DNA of 64,000 nt from Lachnospiraceae bacterium (GCA_910574965.1 CAJTDB010000006.1:62001-126000); one strand, 5' to 3'. Counted from the stretch's first letter, positions 43,156-52,469 are shown. Notes: generated from the sequence alone by a model not told the origin. Translations and numbers: made by a program.

Positions 43156-44176
43156 TTATCCGTGGATTGACTGGTTCCGGCTTCCTGCAGCGCTTTTGGT
43201 TATTGCCATTCATACGGCGCCTTTTGCATCGGTTGCGCCGCTTTTGGATGTGCTGATTACCTACGGACTGGCCCGGACAGCGGTTCCGTTTTTCTTCATG
43301 ACTACCGGATATTTTGTGCTGGGTTCAGTGGGAAAAGACGGCCCGGCAGCTTCCCGGCCATACAGACAGTTTCTGAAAAAGACCTGCCTGCTCTACGGGG
43401 GAGCCGTTCTTCTCTATGTGCCGGTTATGTGGTATGCGCAAAAGATGCCTTCGAGCATTCCGGAGCTTTTGAAGATGCTGGTATTTGACGGGACGTTTTA
43501 TCACCTCTGGTATTTTCCGGCGCTGCTTGTGGGAAGCGTGGTAACAGTAGAACTGCTGACGCACGTCTCCAGGAAAACAGCAGCGGCCGTTACAGGACTG
43601 CTTTATGTCATAGGACTTTTAGGAGACAGTTATTATGGACTGACAGCGGCAGTGCCGGCCCTGAAAGGGTTTTATGATGTGCTGTTTCAGATAAGCAGCT
43701 ATACGAGAAACGGCATCTTCTATGCGCCGGTATTTCTCTGTCTGGGAGCATTGCTGAGGCAAAAAGACAGTCGGGATGCAGGTGCGGGACATGCGGCAGC
43801 GGCTGCAGCCGGCATCATCGTGCTGCTGGCGGAAAGCTATCTGACAGACCGGTACGGGCTGGCGAAGCACAACAGCATGTATGCAGTGCTTCCCCTGCTG
43901 ATGTACGCAGCCTATCCGCTTTTGCTGAAGGGTGAGGGGACAGCGCCGGCTCTTCTGCGGCGGGGGACTGCATTTCTCTATATCATCCATCCGATTGCCA
44001 TCCTTCTTGTGCGGGGTGCGGCGGGAGTGCTGGGGAAGGAGGCGCTTCTGGTGGAACAATCCCTGGTCCATTATGCGGCTGTAGTTCTGGTGTCACTTTT
44101 GCTGATGGTATATTATTTATATGCTGTACGTATTATCGAATACAGGAAGAGAAGAAAGGCGGTGCAAAGGCGGTGA
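43142..44176 (+). CDS. vanTm: VanT membrane domain (acyltransferase-3 fold), separate gene
   Basis: A 344-residue membrane protein with about ten helices of the acyltransferase-3/OafA type: WIDWFRLPAALLVIAIHTAPF at the N-terminus, FFFMTTGYFVLG, and LYIIHPIAIL near the end. In VanT proteins this domain is normally fused to a racemase and is thought to bring L-serine into the cell. Here a stop codon and a four-base overlap separate it from the racemase gene, as in the VanTm/VanTr pair described for the enterococcal vanL operon. The start at 43142 follows GGAGGG. Confidence 0.85.
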   Translation: MARNDYPWIDWFRLPAALLVIAIHTAPFASVAPLLDVLITYGLARTAVPFFFMTTGYFVLGSVGKDGPAASRPYRQFLKKTCLLYGGAVLLYVPVMWYAQKMPSSIPELLKMLVFDGTFYHLWYFPALLVGSVVTVELLTHVSRKTAAAVTGLLYVIGLLGDSYYGLTAAVPALKGFYDVLFQISSYTRNGIFYAPVFLCLGALLRQKDSRDAGAGHAAAAAAGIIVLLAESYLTDRYGLAKHNSMYAVLPLLMYAAYPLLLKGEGTAPALLRRGTAFLYIIHPIAILLVRGAAGVLGKEALLVEQSLVHYAAVVLVSLLLMVYYLYAVRIIEYRKRRKAVQRR

Positions 44177-45303
44177 ATGGAAATGAAAAAGGCAGAGCTT
44201 GGATTGAACTGAATACCAGGCATCTGCACCACAATGCAAAGCAGCTTCAGAAACTTCTTCCGGACCGCTGCTCCCTGATGCCGGCGGTGAAAGCGGATGC
44301 GTACGGGCACGGGGCCGTACCGGTGGCAGAGGAGCTTCAGAAGCTGGGCATCCGAAACTACTGTGTGGCATCCGCACCGGAAGGAGCGGAGCTTCGCCAG
44401 GCGGGAATCCGGGGGCAGATCCTGATTCTCGGCTATACCGATCCGGCGGATTTTGATCTGCTGAGAGAATTTAACCTGACCCAGACGATCGTAGATGAAA
44501 ACTATGGAAAGGCCCTCGGTTCGTATGGCAGGAAGCTGCCGGTCCATGTGGGCATTGACACGGGAATGCACAGGCTGGGAGTACCTTTTTCACATACGGA
44601 CAGTATAAAAACTATGTGGGACTATAAAAATCTCAGAATCACGGGACTGTATTCGCATCTGTGTACTTCCGATGGGCTGACAAGCGAAGACCGGTCTTAC
44701 GTCCGGCTGCAGGAAAAAAGATTTCAGGATACGGTAAAGATGCTGCGGGCAGAGGGAAGAAACGGTTTTTCCACCCATTTACAGGGAAGCTACGGGATAC
44801 TGAACGGGGATGTGCTGACGGGAAGCTATGATCTTGCCAGGGTGGGAATCGCTCTGTACGGGGTGCTCAGCGAGCCGTCTGAAGAACTGGAACAAAGATA
44901 TGATTTAAAACCGGTCCTGTCTTTGAAGGCCAGAATTGCGTGTGTGCGGGAACTGGAAGCAGGAGAGGGCGCAGGCTATGGTCTGGCCTGGCATACGGAT
45001 TCCAGACGGAAGATAGCGGCAGTAACGCTCGGCTATGCAGACGGATATCCAAGGACTCTCTCCAACAGGGGACATGCTCTGGTGCGGGGCATACGGGTCC
45101 CGGTGGTGGGGAGAGTCTGTATGGACCAGCTCCTTTTAGATGTGACGCAGGTACCGGATGTACGGTCCGGAGACGAGGCAGTTTTCATCGGAAGGAGCAA
45201 AAAGCTCTGTATCCGGGCAGAAGATGTGGCGGCAGAGGCAGGAACTATTTCCAATGAGATCCTAAGCGCTCTGGGAAAACGTCTGCGCCGAATGGCAGTG
45301 TAA
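44173..45303 (+). CDS. vanTr: VanT serine/alanine racemase domain, separate gene
   Basis: A 376-residue PLP-dependent racemase of the alanine racemase fold. The PLP Lys is at about residue 40 in AVKADAYGHGA; GIDTGMHRLG, GYGLAWHTDSR, VTLGYADGYPR and VGRVCMDQLLLDVT follow in order. It converts L-serine to D-serine for the VanG-type ligase; alanine racemase activity is also possible. Starts with GTG overlapping the membrane-domain gene stop, so the two chains are made together. The reading frame does not continue from the upstream gene, so the split is a true two-gene arrangement or an ancient break. Confidence 0.88.
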   Translation: MNGNEKGRAWIELNTRHLHHNAKQLQKLLPDRCSLMPAVKADAYGHGAVPVAEELQKLGIRNYCVASAPEGAELRQAGIRGQILILGYTDPADFDLLREFNLTQTIVDENYGKALGSYGRKLPVHVGIDTGMHRLGVPFSHTDSIKTMWDYKNLRITGLYSHLCTSDGLTSEDRSYVRLQEKRFQDTVKMLRAEGRNGFSTHLQGSYGILNGDVLTGSYDLARVGIALYGVLSEPSEELEQRYDLKPVLSLKARIACVRELEAGEGAGYGLAWHTDSRRKIAAVTLGYADGYPRTLSNRGHALVRGIRVPVVGRVCMDQLLLDVTQVPDVRSGDEAVFIGRSKKLCIRAEDVAAEAGTISNEILSALGKRLRRMAV

Positions 45304-45311
45304 TAAAATTT

Positions 45312-46616
45312 TTATTTTTCCTTTTTTCCAAAAAATGTTGCTGCCAGTACACATACAAACAGCAGATATGGATAGAACAGATAAGGCATAATCTGGATAG
45401 AGGAAACTCCGGCAAATCCCGCTGCGATCAAAAGCTGCGCGCCGTAGGGGATGATTCCCTGAGCGATACAGGTGGAAATATCCATGAGGGAAGCGGTTCT
45501 CTGGGGCGTGATGCCGTATTCTTTACGGATGTCTGCGGCGATGGGCGCAGTAACTACGATGGCGACGGTATTGTTGGCAGTGGAAATATCCATCAGCATG
45601 GAAATCAGAATAATGCCGAGCTGTCCGCCTTTGCTGCCGTGGAAATACTTCTGAATAAAAGCAATAATTGTCTCAAAACCGCCGTTGTATTTGATAAGTG
45701 CAGACAGAGCGGTGGCGAGAATCGTAACGACGATAGTCTCATACATGCCTGCGGTGCCGGTGCCCATGGAAAGGAAAAGTTGATGGACGTCCATGGAACC
45801 GGTGGCAAGTCCGATGATCGTACAGAGGACCAGGCCGAAGCTAAGGACAACAAAAACATTGATGCCTGCCAGTGCCGCGATCAGAATGACAAAATAAGGC
45901 AGGGCGCGGACCATATGAAAAGAGTATTCGCCGACTGCTGCCGGTTTTCCCGTCCAGGCAATCACAAGAAGGATGACACAGGTAATCAGCGCAGCCGGAA
46001 GGGCGATCAGGAGATTTTCCCTGAACTTGTCCCGCATCTGGCAGCCCTGGGTTTTTGTGGCGGCAATGGTCGTATCAGAAATAAAGGACAGATTGTCTCC
46101 GAACATGGAGCCGCCTACCAGTGCGCCGAAGCAGAGAGGGACGGACAGCCCGGCAGAATTTGCAATGCCAAGTGCCAGAGGGCCCATAACGGTAATGGTT
46201 CCGCAGGAAGTGCCCATAGCCATGGATATGACACAGGCGATTAAGAAGATGCCAAGAACCGTCAGCCTGCCGGGTACGATACTAAGAAGCAGGTTTGCCG
46301 TGTCCTCTGCACAGCCGGAAGCGGAGGCAGCACCGCTGAAAGCACCCGCCAGAAGAAAGATAAAAATCATAATCAGAATATTATCGTCACCCATGCCGGA
46401 AGCGCAGATCTTCATCTTCTCATCAAATGAAACGGTGCGGTTCTGGAAGAGAGCAACAGCGATGGCTGCCATGAAGGCGACGACAACGGACATGACATAG
46501 AAGCCCTGGACGCCCTCCTGGGGGCGAAGGTATTCGTAGTAAACACCGGTTCCGATGTAGATAAGCAGGAACACGAGAATAGGAAGAAGGGCAGCCGGCC
46601 CTTTATTTTGTTTCAT
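45312..46616 (-). CDS. NhaC-family Na+/H+ antiporter
   Basis: A 434-residue transporter with about eleven to twelve helices. Family blocks include AGAFSGAASASG, ISMAMGTSCGTITVMGPLALGIA, GGSMFGDNLSFISDTTIAATKTQG and MLMDISTANNTVAIV. NhaC-type proteins exchange sodium for protons or, in some branches, carry organic ions such as amino acids; the substrate is not certain. The ATG at 46616 follows GGGGGA on the minus strand; a longer frame upstream is not supported. Convergent with the VanT genes with only eight bases between. Confidence 0.88.
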   Translation of the reverse strand: MKQNKGPAALLPILVFLLIYIGTGVYYEYLRPQEGVQGFYVMSVVVAFMAAIAVALFQNRTVSFDEKMKICASGMGDDNILIMIFIFLLAGAFSGAASASGCAEDTANLLLSIVPGRLTVLGIFLIACVISMAMGTSCGTITVMGPLALGIANSAGLSVPLCFGALVGGSMFGDNLSFISDTTIAATKTQGCQMRDKFRENLLIALPAALITCVILLVIAWTGKPAAVGEYSFHMVRALPYFVILIAALAGINVFVVLSFGLVLCTIIGLATGSMDVHQLFLSMGTGTAGMYETIVVTILATALSALIKYNGGFETIIAFIQKYFHGSKGGQLGIILISMLMDISTANNTVAIVVTAPIAADIRKEYGITPQRTASLMDISTCIAQGIIPYGAQLLIAAGFAGVSSIQIMPYLFYPYLLFVCVLAATFFGKKEK

Positions 46617-46794
46617 ATGGCAGATCCCCCTTTTGGATAAAATGCGGCTGCTGCTTATTCTTATGTGAAGCCAAAGTGCTTCAAACAGCAGCAAAATATA
46701 AGCTATCATAACATAGATTGCGGTTTTTTCCTATACTTTTCCGGAAAATAGGGTTATACTGTGTGACAGAGACGAGGAAGGGGGACAGTAAAAG

Positions 46795-47076
46795 ATGAAT
46801 ACCGTGGAAATGTTGGACGAGCTGCAGAACCGGGCGCACAGGGATGCCGAACTCCGGCAGGTGCTGCTTGCGACGCGTAAAGAGAAGAATCCGGTGGATG
46901 CATTCTGCCGGAAATGCCAGGAGCTTGGGTATCCGGTCTATGTGATGGATTTGATCCATGCGGGAGAGGAGTTTTATGGAACGATGCGCCGCAGTACCAA
47001 TGGAGGCGGGGAAAATTCTCCGAAGCTTGAAGGCGAAGATGATTTTTATGAGCTTTTTATGGCAAGCCTTACATAA
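46795..47076 (+). CDS. Small conserved-looking protein, Nif11-leader-like
   Basis: A 93-residue acidic protein. Residues about 5-60 (LDELQNRAHRDAELRQVLLATRKEKNPVDAFCRKCQELGYPV) resemble the Nif11 domain pattern of short helical proteins that serve as peptide leaders in some RiPP pathways, but no double-Gly cleavage site or modification enzymes are nearby. The C-terminus is Gly/Asn-rich then acidic. It is driven from a divergent intergenic space (TATACT at 46755-46760) and precedes the yqfC operon. The Nif11 link is weak. Confidence 0.6.
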   Translation: MNTVEMLDELQNRAHRDAELRQVLLATRKEKNPVDAFCRKCQELGYPVYVMDLIHAGEEFYGTMRRSTNGGGENSPKLEGEDDFYELFMASLT

Positions 47077-47173
47077 GAACTGACGTTCGAAAAAGATTCG
47101 ATAGATGTGCTGCCTGCAGACATAAAACCGGAAGCCGGACATATATTAATATAAATATGCAGGCTGGTAGATT

Positions 47174-47434
47174 ATGAAGCTGAAGGAACAGATGGCGGAA
47201 AAGCTGAAGCTTCCAAAAGATCTGGTCATGGGGGCAGCGGTACTGACCGTGACCGGAAGGAGCGAGGCGTATGTTGAAAATTACCGGGGAATTATTGAAT
47301 ATACAGAGAAAAAGATCCGTCTGCAGACCAAAACCTGCCAGATGACGCTGTGCGGGGAGAAGCTGCATATCGATTATTATACAGAAGATGAGATGAAAAT
47401 ATCGGGCGAGATTGGAGAAATCCGTTATTGTTGA
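47174..47434 (+). CDS. yqfC: Sporulation protein YqfC
   Basis: An 86-residue YabP/YqfC-family protein (LPKDLVMGAAVLTVTGRSEAYVENYRGIIEYTE, with the strand YTEDEMKISGEI). The family is tied to the mother-cell sporulation programme in Bacillus, where yqfC precedes yqfD, as here. It overlaps yqfD at its stop codon. Confidence 0.87.
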   Translation: MKLKEQMAEKLKLPKDLVMGAAVLTVTGRSEAYVENYRGIIEYTEKKIRLQTKTCQMTLCGEKLHIDYYTEDEMKISGEIGEIRYC

Positions 47435-48663
47435 CGAATCTTTTGAAATTTTTAAAGGGTTATGTAGTGATACGCCTGTCCGGATATTCTCCGGAGCGTT
47501 TCCTGAATCTGTGCAGCCATCATCACATTATCCTGTGGGGGCTTCGTTCGGCAGGAACCGATTATGAAATGTGCATCAGTATCAGCAGTTTTAAAAAGCT
47601 GCGGCCGCTGGTGCATAAGACAAGAACGAAGGCCGTGATTCTGGAAAGACACGGCCTTCCTTTTATACTGTACCGATACCAGGACCGGAAGCTGTTCGCG
47701 GGGGGAGCCCTTTTTTGCGCTGTGCTTTTGTATGTGCTGTCCATGTTTATATGGAACATTCATGTGGAGGGCAATTACAGTCTGAGTGATGAGGTGATCT
47801 TAAAGTATTTAGAGAGTGTGCAGGTCGTTCACGGCATGGCCAAAAGGAACGTTCACGGGGAGGAGATTGAAGCCGGACTCAGGGAGCATTTTCCGGAGAT
47901 TACCTGGACTTCTGCGGAGGTAAAAGGAACAAGGCTGATTATTCATATTCAGGAAAATGAAGATGCGGCGCCAAAGGAAATCCCGGCAGAGGAGCCGGCG
48001 GATCTGAAAGCCTCCGGCGAGGGCACCATCGTCTCGATGATCGTCCGGAGCGGAACGCCTGCGGTGTCGGAGGGTACGGAAGTACAGCCGGGGGATATGC
48101 TGGTCAAAAGCCGGGTGGAGATCTATGACGATGCGGGAGAGACAGCCAACACCTATTATGTACATGCGGATGCGGATATCAGGATTCAGAGAACGGAGCA
48201 TTATAAAGCGTCTTTTGATATGCATTATGTGAAGAAGGTATATACGGGCAGAACGAGAACGTCTTTTTATCTGACTGTGGGCAGGAAACGGTTTGACTTC
48301 CGGCTCTGGCATAAGGATGCCTATGAACAGTCAGACGTGATTGCCAGCGAACTGCCTCTTCGCATTACGGAAAATTTCTATCTGCCGGTTATCCTTGGAA
48401 AAAATACAGAGCAGGAGTACGTTCCAACAGATACCGTATACACAAAAGAGGAGGCGAAAGCCCGTGCGAAGGAGGAATGGGCGCTGTTTTTTGAAAAATT
48501 AAGAATAAAGGGACTTCAAATTATTGAAAATAATGTTAAAATAGATATCAGCGGGGAAATGTGTACGGCGGAAGGTGATTACGTAGTGGAGGAATCCGCC
48601 GTGGAGGAGCATGTACCTGAGATGGAGCCGCCAAAGACGGAGGCAGAAGAGGAACAGGAATAA
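47428..48663 (+). CDS. yqfD: Sporulation protein YqfD
   Basis: A 411-residue membrane protein. The N-terminal FLKGYVVIRLSGYSPERFLNLC block, a transmembrane helix near 92-110 followed by FIWNIHVEGN, and the SGEGTIVSMIVRSGTPAVSEGTEVQPGDMLV segment identify YqfD. It is needed for sporulation in Bacillus in an undefined membrane role. Start is TTG at 47428 (GGAG ten bases upstream) or the adjacent TTG at 47431. The tail is acidic and unconserved. Confidence 0.9.
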   Translation: MLTNLLKFLKGYVVIRLSGYSPERFLNLCSHHHIILWGLRSAGTDYEMCISISSFKKLRPLVHKTRTKAVILERHGLPFILYRYQDRKLFAGGALFCAVLLYVLSMFIWNIHVEGNYSLSDEVILKYLESVQVVHGMAKRNVHGEEIEAGLREHFPEITWTSAEVKGTRLIIHIQENEDAAPKEIPAEEPADLKASGEGTIVSMIVRSGTPAVSEGTEVQPGDMLVKSRVEIYDDAGETANTYYVHADADIRIQRTEHYKASFDMHYVKKVYTGRTRTSFYLTVGRKRFDFRLWHKDAYEQSDVIASELPLRITENFYLPVILGKNTEQEYVPTDTVYTKEEAKARAKEEWALFFEKLRIKGLQIIENNVKIDISGEMCTAEGDYVVEESAVEEHVPEMEPPKTEAEEEQE

Positions 48664-48740
48664 AAGGGCATCTGCGGGAAAGAAAGCTTTGGGAACGTTC
48701 CGGAAGCAGATGCGGGATACAGACAGGAGAACAGACATAC

Positions 48741-49763
48741 GTGACATTAGAAGAACATATTTTCGACATACCGTCCGAGCACGAGCAGAATGTATTCGGA
48801 CAGTTTGATGCGTATTTAAAGAAGATTGAGCGGACAACAGGGGTATCGGCCATAACAAGAGACGGAGGTCTGAAGCTAATCGGCAGTGAGGCACAGGTGG
48901 AACAAGCAAAAGAGACGCTTCTGGAGCTTTTAGAGCTGTCGGCCAGGGGCAGTCAGATCACAGAACAGAACGTAGACTACGCCCTTGCTCTGGCCATGGA
49001 AAAAAAGAGCGGGGCGCTTCTGGCTATGGAAGAAGATCTGATCTGTCACACCGTCAGCGGGAAGTCCATCAAGCCAAAAACACTGGGGCAGAAGCAGTAT
49101 GTGGATGCAATCCGGGACCAGATGATCGTATTCGGCATTGGCCCGGCAGGCACAGGCAAAACCTATCTCGCTATGGCTATGGCCATCACGGCATTTAAGA
49201 TGAACGAGGTGGAGCGGATTATTCTCACCCGTCCTGCCATCGAAGCAGGGGAAAAGCTGGGCTTTCTGCCGGGAGATCTGCAGAGTAAAGTGGATCCGTA
49301 TCTGCGGCCTTTGTATGATGCACTGTATCAGATCATGGGAGCAGACAGCTTTCAGAAAAATATGGAAAAGGGGCTTATTGAGGTGGCTCCGCTGGCTTAT
49401 ATGCGGGGAAGGACTCTGGACAATGCGTTTATTATCCTGGACGAAGCACAGAACACGACGCAGGCGCAGATGAAAATGTTTCTTACCAGGATCGGCTTTG
49501 GCTCTAAAGTTGTAGTGACCGGAGATGAGACTCAAAAGGATCTGCCGCAGGATGTAAAATCCGGCCTGGAGGTGGCAGAGAAAGTGCTGGGAAAAGTGGA
49601 GGGAATCTCCTTCTGCCGTCTGACCAGCAAAGATGTGGTGCGTCATCCGTTAGTCCAGAGAATCGTAACCGCCTATGAAGAATATGAAAAAAAGACCGTG
49701 AGACGAAAGGAAAGCCATGACACTAAACATCGAAAAGGAATACGATCTGGATCTCGGAATTGA
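48741..49763 (+). CDS. phoH: PhoH-family P-loop ATPase
   Basis: A 340-residue protein. It has an N-terminal KH-like domain (about 10-75), then the PhoH ATPase with Walker A GPAGTGKT at 134-141, LTRPAIEAGEKLGFLPGD, and Walker B IILDEAQN. PhoH is thought to be an RNA helicase-like ATPase linked to ribosome or RNA quality control, consistent with its place between yqfD and ybeY. Starts with GTG. The last 15 codons overlap ybeY by 47 bases. Confidence 0.93.
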   Translation: MTLEEHIFDIPSEHEQNVFGQFDAYLKKIERTTGVSAITRDGGLKLIGSEAQVEQAKETLLELLELSARGSQITEQNVDYALALAMEKKSGALLAMEEDLICHTVSGKSIKPKTLGQKQYVDAIRDQMIVFGIGPAGTGKTYLAMAMAITAFKMNEVERIILTRPAIEAGEKLGFLPGDLQSKVDPYLRPLYDALYQIMGADSFQKNMEKGLIEVAPLAYMRGRTLDNAFIILDEAQNTTQAQMKMFLTRIGFGSKVVVTGDETQKDLPQDVKSGLEVAEKVLGKVEGISFCRLTSKDVVRHPLVQRIVTAYEEYEKKTVRRKESHDTKHRKGIRSGSRN

Positions 49764-50214
49764 CTACGAAGAGACAGCCCTTCAGGTGACAAAACAGGTG
49801 CTGACAGAGGAGAATTGCCCTTATGAGGCGGAAGTGAGCCTTCTTCTAACCTCAGACGAAGAGATCCATGAGCTGAATCTTCAGTACCGGGGCATCGATC
49901 GGGCAACCGATGTACTGTCCTTTCCGCAGATCACATATGAGATACCGGCAGATTTTTCCAGGGCGGAGGAACAGGAAATAGAATGTTTCAATCCGGATAG
50001 CGGAGAGCTGTTTCTTGGAGATATTATTATTTCGCTGGACCGGGTAAAGGAGCAGGCAGAGCAGTACGGGCACGGGCCCAAACGGGAGTTTGCTTTTCTC
50101 GTAGCTCACAGTATGCTGCATCTGCTCGGATACGATCATATGACAGAAGAAGACGCTGCCCGCATGGAGGAGAGGCAGGAGGCTGTCCTGCACCGTCTGG
50201 GCATTGAAAGATAA
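49717..50214 (+). CDS. ybeY: Endoribonuclease YbeY
   Basis: A 165-residue metal-dependent RNase for 16S rRNA 3'-end maturation and ribosome quality control. The signature HSMLHLLGYDH gives the zinc ligands H131, H135 and H141; RATDVLSFP is the other conserved block. The start lies within the phoH 3' end; the gene order phoH-ybeY is widespread in Firmicutes. Confidence 0.95.
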   Translation: MTLNIEKEYDLDLGIDYEETALQVTKQVLTEENCPYEAEVSLLLTSDEEIHELNLQYRGIDRATDVLSFPQITYEIPADFSRAEEQEIECFNPDSGELFLGDIIISLDRVKEQAEQYGHGPKREFAFLVAHSMLHLLGYDHMTEEDAARMEERQEAVLHRLGIER

Positions 50215-50231
50215 AGAGGATTAGATCATCT

Positions 50232-51893
50232 ATGAGTACAAAGAATCGCAGAAGAGGTTCTGACTATATTGTACAGGGGGGTATCCTGGCGGCGGCATCC
50301 ATTCTTGTGAGGGTGATCGGGCTGGCTTACCGGATTCCTGTGACGAGGATACTGGGGCCTGTGGGAAACAGCTACTATTCCGCGGCCTTTGAAGTATATT
50401 CCATGGTACTTCTGATCTCTTCCTTCAGTCTTCCGCTGGCCGTATCAAAGCTGGTGAGTGCGCGGATGGCGAAGGGGAGAGTAAACGCTGCTTATAAAAT
50501 ATTCCGGTGCACCCTGATCTTTGCACTGGTGTCCGGGGGGCTTGGGTCGCTTTTGATCTATTTTGGAGCCGGATTTTTCAGCGATGTGCTGGTGAATACG
50601 CCGGAGAGCCGTCTGGCTCTTCAGGTGCTGGCGCCGACGATTCTGGTGGTGGCGCTTATGGGCTGCATGAGAGGCTATTTTCAGGGGCTTGGGTCCATGG
50701 TTCCGACGGCAGTCTCTCAGATTGTGGAGCAGGTGGTCAATGCGGCAGTGAGCATTGGCGCGGCCTGGGCGCTGTTTCATTATGGGGAGAAGCTGGATGC
50801 GCTGTTCTCCACGAATACGGCGGCTTATGCCTATGGGGCGGCAGGAAGCACTCTTGGAACCGGCGCCGGAGCACTGATCGGCTTTTTGTTCCTGGTGTTT
50901 ATCATGCTGGTGTACAGCAGAGTGATGAAAAAGCGCCGGAGCATGGAACGGGCCGGAAGGGAAGAGTCGGTGCGGGAGATCTATCTGCTTTTGTTCGTCA
51001 CGATTCTCCCGGTGATCTTAAGCACCGCAGTCTATAATCTGAGCGGGATTATTGATCAGGGAATTTTCAAGCATCTGATGGTGTACAAGAAATACGACAG
51101 CATGAAAATTGACGAGATGTGGGGCATTTTCAGCGGGGAATATAAGGTGCTGACCAATGTTCCCATTGCGGTGGCTTCTGCTATGGCATCTTCCGCCATT
51201 CCGGTGCTCACAAGGGCAAGGGTCAACAGGGACCGAAGGGAAATGCGCAGAAAGACGGAAAACGCCATCCGTTTTGTTATGGTTGTCTGTATTCCGTGTG
51301 CAGTAGGGCTGTCTGTGCTGGCGGAACCGATTCTGACGCTTCTGTTCGGGGCGAAAGAGCATATTCATACGTCTGCGGCACTCCTTCAGATGGGCACGGC
51401 ATCGGTAGTTTTCTACGGAATGTCCACACTGACCAACGGAATTCTGCAGGGAATGGATAAGATGAAGCTTCCGGTGATCCATGCGGCTGTCGCTCTGGCG
51501 CTTCATGTGGTGCTGCTGGCAGGGCTGATTATGGGGACCGATCTGAACATTTTTGCAGTGGTCTGGTCGAATATTTTCTTTGCCTTTTTGATGTGCGTGC
51601 TGAATTCCAGATCCATTGCACGATGCATGAAGTACCGGCAGGAAGTGGTCCGCACCTTTTTGATTCCGCTGGCCTCTTCTGCGGTTATGGGCGGGGCTGC
51701 CTACGGCGTACACAAGGGGCTTATGCTGGCAGTGAAGAACAATACGATAGCTACGCTGACCGCCTGTCTGTGTGCGGTGATCGTATATACGGCGGCGCTT
51801 CTTCTGCTCCGGGGTCTTACGGAGGAGGAACTTCTGGCATTTCCCAGAGGCCGTCTGCTGGTGAAGATTGCGAAAAAACTCCGTCTTATGTAG
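50232..51893 (+). CDS. SpoVB/MurJ-type polysaccharide flippase
   Basis: A 553-residue membrane protein of the MOP exporter superfamily with about 14 helices. It starts with GSDYIVQGGILAAASILVRVIGLAYRIPVTRILG, the typical SpoVB/YtgP N-terminus, and has a QSIGVVQ-like MGCMRGYFQGLGSMVPTAVSQIVEQ block. Relatives flip lipid-linked wall precursors (MurJ function) or act in spore cortex synthesis (SpoVB); which applies here cannot be decided. Starts 17 bases after ybeY. Confidence 0.9.
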   Translation: MSTKNRRRGSDYIVQGGILAAASILVRVIGLAYRIPVTRILGPVGNSYYSAAFEVYSMVLLISSFSLPLAVSKLVSARMAKGRVNAAYKIFRCTLIFALVSGGLGSLLIYFGAGFFSDVLVNTPESRLALQVLAPTILVVALMGCMRGYFQGLGSMVPTAVSQIVEQVVNAAVSIGAAWALFHYGEKLDALFSTNTAAYAYGAAGSTLGTGAGALIGFLFLVFIMLVYSRVMKKRRSMERAGREESVREIYLLLFVTILPVILSTAVYNLSGIIDQGIFKHLMVYKKYDSMKIDEMWGIFSGEYKVLTNVPIAVASAMASSAIPVLTRARVNRDRREMRRKTENAIRFVMVVCIPCAVGLSVLAEPILTLLFGAKEHIHTSAALLQMGTASVVFYGMSTLTNGILQGMDKMKLPVIHAAVALALHVVLLAGLIMGTDLNIFAVVWSNIFFAFLMCVLNSRSIARCMKYRQEVVRTFLIPLASSAVMGGAAYGVHKGLMLAVKNNTIATLTACLCAVIVYTAALLLLRGLTEEELLAFPRGRLLVKIAKKLRLM

Positions 51894-51906
51894 AATTTTT
51901 AAGTAT

Positions 51907-51949
51907 AACCCTCTTTTTTCCAGTTCATACTAATTGGAAAAAGGAGGTT
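51907..51949 (+). promoter_or_regulatory. Hairpin burying the ribosome site of the BofC-like gene
   Basis: AACC-CTCTTTTTTCCA (51907-51922) pairs with TGGAAAAAGGAGGTT (51935-51949). The right arm contains the whole AAGGAGG (51941-51947) that serves the ATG at 51955, so the start would be masked when the stem forms. Confidence 0.6.
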
Positions 51950-51954
51950 TTATT

Positions 51955-52374
51955 ATGTGGAAGAGAACATGGGGGATTACGTTTGCTGTGCTGGTGCTGA
52001 TTCTGGCTGCGGCTGCTGCGGTCTGGTACGTACAGAGAGGTACGCCGGTTCCGCCCAAAGAGCAGAAAGGAACGGAGCTGGTGGAGATGCTTCCGGCAAG
52101 GACGAATCCGGACCGGGTGTCTCAGACAGAGGAGGTGCCGGAAGATCCAAAGGAGGAAGAGGCAAAAGAAGCCGTCCCGGAAGGGTATGAATACATGCTT
52201 CGAAATTATAATGGTTATGTGGCCGTCTATGAGCTTCCGGCGGACGAGATTTATGAATATACAGACGTGATTCTGGAGATCCTTCCTGCAAAGCTGCAGG
52301 AGGAGATCCAGGAGGGAAAATATTTGAAAAATGAAGAAGAACTCTATAATTTCCTTGAGAATTATACCAGTTGA
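51955..52374 (+). CDS. BofC C-terminal-domain-like exported protein
   Basis: A 139-residue protein: an N-terminal membrane helix (about 7-27), a Pro/Glu-rich linker, and a C-terminal domain (about 75-139) reading YMLRNYNGYVAVYELPADEIYEYTDVILEILP...LYNFLENYTS. The last part resembles the C-terminal domain of BofC, which in Bacillus restrains sigma-K processing by inhibiting a protease. That role is not shown here; similar short proteins are common in Lachnospiraceae. The ribosome site is enclosed in a hairpin. The ATG at 51955 is chosen over one 21 bases upstream, which lies inside the stem. Confidence 0.65.
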   Translation: MWKRTWGITFAVLVLILAAAAAVWYVQRGTPVPPKEQKGTELVEMLPARTNPDRVSQTEEVPEDPKEEEAKEAVPEGYEYMLRNYNGYVAVYELPADEIYEYTDVILEILPAKLQEEIQEGKYLKNEEELYNFLENYTS

Positions 52375-52469
52375 GGATTGCGTTTAGGGCCAGGATGTTG
52401 TAAGGTATAAATGACTGTCCGGCAAAAAAAGCATCCGGTACAGAACGAATACAGACTGGTGAGAGAACA

